Positions 7,501 to 10,155 of a DNA stretch of 10,155 bases are shown one piece after another; position 1 is the first letter of the stretch; every line of letters begins with the position of its first letter. Under the pieces are notes generated by a model. The model saw only the letters and a list, made by a program, of their open reading frames with translations. It was not told the DNA's origin and made no database searches. The stretch is taken from assembly GCA_903944755.1 (NCBI GenBank), contig CAJATB010000100.1, positions 1 to 10,155 on the forward strand, in the 5' to 3' direction. The position numbers and the translations under genes were made by a program. The DNA comes from an uncultured Bacteroidota bacterium. Lineage in GTDB: Bacteria; Bacteroidota; Bacteroidia; Chitinophagales; Chitinophagaceae.

Positions 7501-8934
7501 CTTAAACATTTTACCTTCAATTCCTTGCAAAGACATAATGGGTATGTAAACAATAAGTATGATAATTTGACTAAATACTGCCGACTTAATCATAGATCCA
7601 GTTGACTTTCCTACTTCTTGGTCCATCTGTGACTGATTAATAGTTGGCATTGCCCTAAAATGTTTCGAGTGCGCAAACCTGTGCAGGATAGCCTCTACAA
7701 CAATTACCGAGCCATCCACTATTAATCCAAAATCTATCGCACCTAGTGACATTAAATTACCCCCTACACCAAACTTATTCATTAAAATAATTGCGAATAA
7801 CATGGATAATGGAATTACCGACGCCACTATCAATCCTGCACGTAAATTTCCTAAGAAAAATACAAGCACAAATACTACAATTAAAGCGCCTTCTAATAAA
7901 TTAGTCTCTACCGTACTAATAGCATTATTCACCATTTTAGACCTATCTAAAAAAGGTTCAATCACAACGCCTTCTGGCAGCATTTTTTGTATCGCTGCTA
8001 TTTTTTCTTTTACCCGTTTAACAACCAATGAAGAATTTTCTCCTTTTAACATCATCACAACCGCTCCAGCAACTTCTCCTTCGGTATTAAAAGTCATCGC
8101 ACCATACCTTATGGCTGCCCCTAATTTTACTTTTGCAATATCCTGAATTAATAAAGGGGTGCCATCACTTAATTGTTTTACTACAATCATATTAATATCC
8201 TCAATGGATTTAGTCAATCCCTCGCTTCGGATATACAATACTGTCGGGCCTTTTTCAATATAGGCTCCACCCGTATTTTCATTGTTTTTTTCTAATGCAT
8301 TGAATACATCTGAGATGGTCAAATCATAGGCCTTTAATTGTTCTTGCCTTACTGCGATTTCGTATTGCTTTAGCTTTCCACCAAAGCTAGCTACCTCAGC
8401 AACTCCTGGGGTGCCAATTAACTGACGTCTTACAATCCAATCTTGAATTGTCCTTAATTCCATCGCATCATACTTACCCTCATAGCCTTTTTCTGGCCTG
8501 ACAACATATTGGAATATTTCCCCTAACCCTGTTGACACGGGCGCTAATTCAGGCGAACCAGTGCCAGGAGGGATTTCTTGTTGCACTTTCTGTAATTTTT
8601 CACTTATTTGTTGCCTTGCCCAATATATATCAATATCATCCTCAAATACAATAGTTATTAATGATAACCCGAACCTCGAGAAACTTCTGATTTGCTTCGT
8701 ACCTGGAATACTGCTACAAGCTTGTTCAATGGGGAATGTAACCAGCCTTTCTATATCAGTTGCCCCAAGAGAGGGGGACACTGTAATTACCTGTACCTGA
8801 TTATCGGTAATATCTGGAAGCGCATCAATAGGAAGTTTGGTAACTTCATATCCCCCCCAACCAACCAATGCTACCACGAATAATCCAATGATTAACTTAT
8901 TCTTTATAGAATAAGTTATTATTTTATTTAGCAT
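4570..8934 (-). CDS. CzcA-type heavy-metal RND efflux pump fused to a TolC/CzcC-type outer-membrane factor
   Basis: A 1454-residue fusion. Residues 1-1042 are a complete HME-type RND proton antiporter: TM1 at about 13-31, the first porter domain, TM2-TM6 (about 347-505), TM7 (about 540-560) followed by the GGEF motif at 562-565, the second porter domain, and TM8-TM12 (about 860-1035). TM4 carries DFGLIVD with D401, D407 and E414, matching by position and motif the D402/D408/E415 set that CzcA uses for proton-coupled divalent cation export. CusA-type Cu/Ag pumps differ in this motif. Residues 1043-1454 form a full-length outer-membrane factor, preceded by its own signal peptide (MNKKSIIVVLALC...VMA/Q). 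That part starts ITLTAAMDSALKNN and contains long helical stretches and the LGVAIPIFSGAQRARI motif near a beta-strand. Such fusions occur in Bacteroidota. The topology implies that the channel part is released by signal peptidase or made separately. The operon also encodes a small exported protein upstream and the adaptor 4 nt downstream. Confidence 0.95.
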   Translation of the reverse strand: MLNKIITYSIKNKLIIGLFVVALVGWGGYEVTKLPIDALPDITDNQVQVITVSPSLGATDIERLVTFPIEQACSSIPGTKQIRSFSRFGLSLITIVFEDDIDIYWARQQISEKLQKVQQEIPPGTGSPELAPVSTGLGEIFQYVVRPEKGYEGKYDAMELRTIQDWIVRRQLIGTPGVAEVASFGGKLKQYEIAVRQEQLKAYDLTISDVFNALEKNNENTGGAYIEKGPTVLYIRSEGLTKSIEDINMIVVKQLSDGTPLLIQDIAKVKLGAAIRYGAMTFNTEGEVAGAVVMMLKGENSSLVVKRVKEKIAAIQKMLPEGVVIEPFLDRSKMVNNAISTVETNLLEGALIVVFVLVFFLGNLRAGLIVASVIPLSMLFAIILMNKFGVGGNLMSLGAIDFGLIVDGSVIVVEAILHRFAHSKHFRAMPTINQSQMDQEVGKSTGSMIKSAVFSQIIILIVYIPIMSLQGIEGKMFKPMAYTIAFAIFGAFILSVTYVPMMAALVLNKKLNHKKNITDKLMAWLEKMYQPILSKVLMIPKMVLVATTVLFGLSAAILMNMGGEFIPQLEEGDFAVETRVLTGSNLSNTIESTQKAAKLLIDSFPEVEKIVTKIGSAEVPTDPMPFEAGDMMVILKDKKEWTSAKSFSELSMKMTKVLEQVPGITVGFQFPVQMRFNELMTGARQDVVCKIFGENLDSLTQYAHQLNEIIKTVDGAVNIYEEKVTGMPQVVIKYNREGMAKYGLNVMDVNKVVNTAFAGQIAGQVYEEEKRFDMVVRLDGEARKNIADIQNLYITTATGTQIPLSYVAGIEEIEGVNQIQRENTKRRIIVGFNVSGRDVQTIMQELQKKIDQKLQLQKGYTIVYGGSFENMNAAKARLSIVLPIALLLIFLLLYFAFGSAKNGLLIYSAIPLSAMGGVFALWVRDMPFSISAGVGFIALFGVAVLNGILLVTEFNRLKAEGWHDVKRIVIHATKSKLRAVLMTALVPALGFIPMAISTGAGGEVQKPLATVVIGGLIISTMLTLFVLPVLYILFEKGLSYLTMNKKSIIVVLALCILQSPVMAQNKITLTAAMDSALKNNAFINAASQQVNYNQALRKNNIEIDKTFVDFGYGKINSLQNDNRIGISQTIQFPTVYKNQGNVLQSNIEISKLNKLQKDIDLKTNIKKHFYQILLLQQKRILLMEADSIYTQFAAKTKQRFNAGSADILEKVTAENQLAQISNQLLALNAGYTVLLNQFNLLINCEKLYQPAADKVKYELGVLPDLLMLEETPLIMLQEKNILHASQLVKLEKSKLAPSINVGYNSNTFIGWQSAADKAETYYGKDTRFASLNLGVAIPIFSGAQRARINAGNILVQQNKLEQLAVKQQLKASLTDAILFYLENKKLVDNFQKISMPNAALLITTATNKLNLGEIGYLEWVMIVNQAMQVRSEYFNYIQQLNEAAIEIEKISSNN
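5746..5808 (-). other. Internal signal peptide at the pump/channel junction of the fusion protein
   Basis: Residues 1043-1063 begin with Met, a short basic n-region (NKK), a hydrophobic core (SIIVVLALCIL) and a small-residue cleavage motif VMA followed by Gln1064, the classic start of an exported Bacteroidota protein. It follows directly after TM12, whose C-terminal end should be cytosolic. The segment would therefore act as an extra export signal that takes the channel domain across the inner membrane, with likely cleavage after A1063. Confidence 0.75.
8893..8918 (-). repeat. Perfect 10-bp stem just inside the start of the RND pump gene
   Basis: TAACTTATTC at 8893-8902 and its exact reverse complement at 8909-8918 flank a 6-nt loop. 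In the mRNA the stem begins 16 nt downstream of the A of the pump start codon, within codons 6-14. It could tune ribosome entry or mark a protein-binding dyad. All but two pairs are A-U/A-T, so its stability is modest. Confidence 0.4.
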
Positions 8935-9013
8935 ACTTATTTATTATACTTAATTAATAAAATTATTTCGAGAGCTAAACACCCGAAACATTTGAATAAG
9001 ATTCTGTTTTAAA

Positions 9014-9394
9014 TTACGCGTTTCTAGGAGGCCTAAAAAGCGATGACAAAGACAATTGCATTAAACCGTAATGAGTTGTATCAGGCCAATGGTTTTGAAT
9101 ACGGATAAATTTAAATTTCTCTGTAACTAGGTTTTGAGACTCAATTGCCAATTGAAAAATTGGTTGATAATTGGAAGTTTTGAATGGAAGACTCATGTCT
9201 TTTTCTTGGTCATTGTCTTGAATATCTTTGCCCATGTAATGCATGGTTATGAATTCAATTACGCCTACATGCTTATCCAATGACTTATGTTCGACAAAAT
9301 GGTCGTACAATTTTGGCAATTTCATAAGCTGACTCATGATGGAACCATCAAAAAAAAGCATGAAACTCAATAAAAATATTAAAGGCCTAGTCAT
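9014..9394 (-). CDS. Small exported protein of unknown function, first gene of the metal efflux operon
   Basis: A 126-residue protein. Residues 1-21 look like a signal peptide (basic TR, then LIFLLSFMLFF, then a small/polar region before QLMKLP), so the mature protein is probably periplasmic. The mature part holds histidines at 32, 36, 42, 52, 102 and 108, an acidic run (DIQDNDQEKD, 57-66), the segment MSLPFK (67-72), and ends LFRPPRNA. There are no cysteines. The pattern LYDHFVEHK...FITMHYMG followed by an acidic stretch and LPFK is one I associate with small proteins encoded before RND metal pumps in Bacteroidota, from memory and not from a search. The gene is 79 bp upstream of the pump on the same strand with no obvious terminator between. 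Metal binding, sensing or periplasmic chaperoning is possible but only inferred from the histidines and the location. Confidence 0.7.
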   Translation of the reverse strand: MTRPLIFLLSFMLFFDGSIMSQLMKLPKLYDHFVEHKSLDKHVGVIEFITMHYMGKDIQDNDQEKDMSLPFKTSNYQPIFQLAIESQNLVTEKFKFIRIQNHWPDTTHYGLMQLSLSSLFRPPRNA

Positions 9395-9453
9395 GGTATA
9401 AAGGTATTGAATAAAGTAATCAATCCTTTCAACTTGTTTACAGGAGGCCCAAT

Positions 9454-9476
9454 TTTTCAGACTAATTGACTGAAAA
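9454..9476. repeat. Inverted repeat in the gap upstream of the metal efflux operon
   Basis: TTTTCAG at 9454-9460 pairs exactly with CTGAAAA at 9470-9476 across a 9-nt spacer. It lies about 60-80 nt upstream of the small exported protein, where an operator or promoter would be expected. It could equally be a weak terminator end of the preceding porin gene, but no proper U-tract follows. In the same 146-bp gap the 10-mer ataaagtaat occurs twice (9411-9420 and 9501-9510). Confidence 0.25.
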
Positions 9477-9540
9477 TTAACAATATAGCTATGTAGTCGT
9501 ATAAAGTAATAGAAAATAAATTATTGCCGCATGCTTTCGG

Positions 9541-10155
9541 TTAATTAATAAAATTCCACCAAATTCCCACCCTAAACCACACACCTGGACCAGGATAATT
9601 TTTAGCACTGAAATTATACGCATTCCCTAAACTTTCGTTTGAAGGCAATAGTGTATTTAAATTTTCAAGTCTAACATACCCTTTAAAACGTTTAATAATA
9701 AAGTGCATAAAGGCATTAACAGTTGGCCTGTTAGTGAGTGTATAATTATTCTGCAAATAAAACTGACCCGTAAAAGGCATATAAGCATCTGCCTTATAAT
9801 TGGTGTGGTAAATTACTTCAACTCCTGTTGAAAGATTCAAATTTTTATAAAAATTCCCCTCAAAAGCAACCCGTTGTCTTGTTAATAGTAATGGAAGGTT
9901 AATTGGGGCAGCTGCATCAATTATTTGCGCCGTCATCTCGTTATACCAATTCCAATGTTTACTTATTTTTATTTTATGTTCAACTTGTGCACGAATGTAA
10001 CTCATTGAATTAGCATTTACTGCTGGCTGGAATCCAGTTGAAAAATATTGGTAATTATTTATTAATTGGTAATTAAACTCAGCCTTAAATGCAGACTTTA
10101 GATTCCCTAGCTTTCCAGTGAAACTAATTGTATTTTCCTTTTGTATACCAATATT
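9541..10155 (-). CDS. Putative outer-membrane porin, C-terminal part (cut by window edge)
   Basis: The open frame runs from the right window edge to the TAA at 9541, giving 204 codons. A Met codon at 10003-10005 is internal: 50 further sense codons precede it with no stop, reading in the same alternating style, so the gene starts outside the window. The protein is rich in alternating polar/hydrophobic strands with many Asn, Tyr, Phe and Trp (for example NYQLINNYQYFSTGF), as in a beta-barrel. The extreme C-terminus reads YNFSAKNYPGPGVWFRVGIWWNFIN, ending on aromatic and polar residues as outer-membrane barrels do. The pattern NYPxPGxxFRxGIxWxFxN matches what I recall of the Bacteroidota putative porin family (Porin_10). 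It is on the same strand as the metal operon and ends 146 bp before it, so a functional link is possible but unproven. The substrate is unknown. Confidence 0.75.
   Translation of the reverse strand, partial: NIGIQKENTISFTGKLGNLKSAFKAEFNYQLINNYQYFSTGFQPAVNANSMSYIRAQVEHKIKISKHWNWYNEMTAQIIDAAAPINLPLLLTRQRVAFEGNFYKNLNLSTGVEVIYHTNYKADAYMPFTGQFYLQNNYTLTNRPTVNAFMHFIIKRFKGYVRLENLNTLLPSNESLGNAYNFSAKNYPGPGVWFRVGIWWNFIN

Noticed and set aside
7802..8146. 114-codon plus-strand open frame opposite the RND pump gene
   Set aside because: It is fully inside the pump gene on the other strand and has no family resemblance or start context.
9541..10005. Reading the porin as a complete 154-residue gene starting at 10005
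   Set aside because: Fifty in-frame sense codons precede this Met up to the window edge and continue the beta-barrel pattern, so the Met is internal and the gene is partial.

Overview
The window reads as chromosomal DNA from a member of the Bacteroidota. The reasons are the AT-rich sequence, starts without clear Shine-Dalgarno sites, a transporter pump fused to its own outer-membrane channel (a form I know from this phylum), a porin ending typical of the phylum, and a LuxE-type acyltransferase N-terminus of the kind seen there. I would lean towards Chitinophagales or a relative, but the sequence does not settle the order. No tRNA, rRNA, CRISPR array, insertion sequence or phage gene is visible.

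Left half (about 1-3379). The start of a LuxE/PaaK-like acyltransferase runs off the left edge on the minus strand. Divergent from it is a compact plus-strand operon of three genes joined by 1-nt and 4-nt overlaps: an M42 metallo-aminopeptidase with all its metal and catalytic residues, a class I glutamine-amidotransferase-like protein with a Cys-His-Glu triad but an altered nucleophile elbow, and a protein of no assigned function whose C-terminal half resembles the ATP-grasp fold of glutathionylspermidine-synthase-type ligases. Tight coupling of a peptidase, an amidotransferase/hydrolase and a putative ligase suggests a pathway that makes and trims an amide- or peptide-linked small molecule. 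I do not know a described pathway with this combination, and this is the best candidate for something new in the window.

Right half (3411-9394, minus strand). This is a heavy-metal efflux operon. In transcription order it holds a small exported His-containing protein of unknown function, a 1454-residue CzcA-type RND pump whose C-terminus is fused to a complete TolC/CzcC-type outer-membrane factor with its own internal signal peptide, and a lipoprotein CzcB-type periplasmic adaptor. The TM4 residues D401, D407 and E414 point to divalent cations (Zn/Co/Cd/Ni) rather than Cu/Ag. Together the three parts would form an inner membrane to outer membrane export path. No metal-responsive regulator lies in the window.

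The two operons converge. Between them, inside the last codons of the ATP-grasp gene, lies a perfect 12-bp stem with a 4-nt loop that could terminate transcription from both sides. At the right edge, upstream of the metal operon and on the same strand, is the C-terminal part of an outer-membrane beta-barrel (putative porin) cut by the window end.
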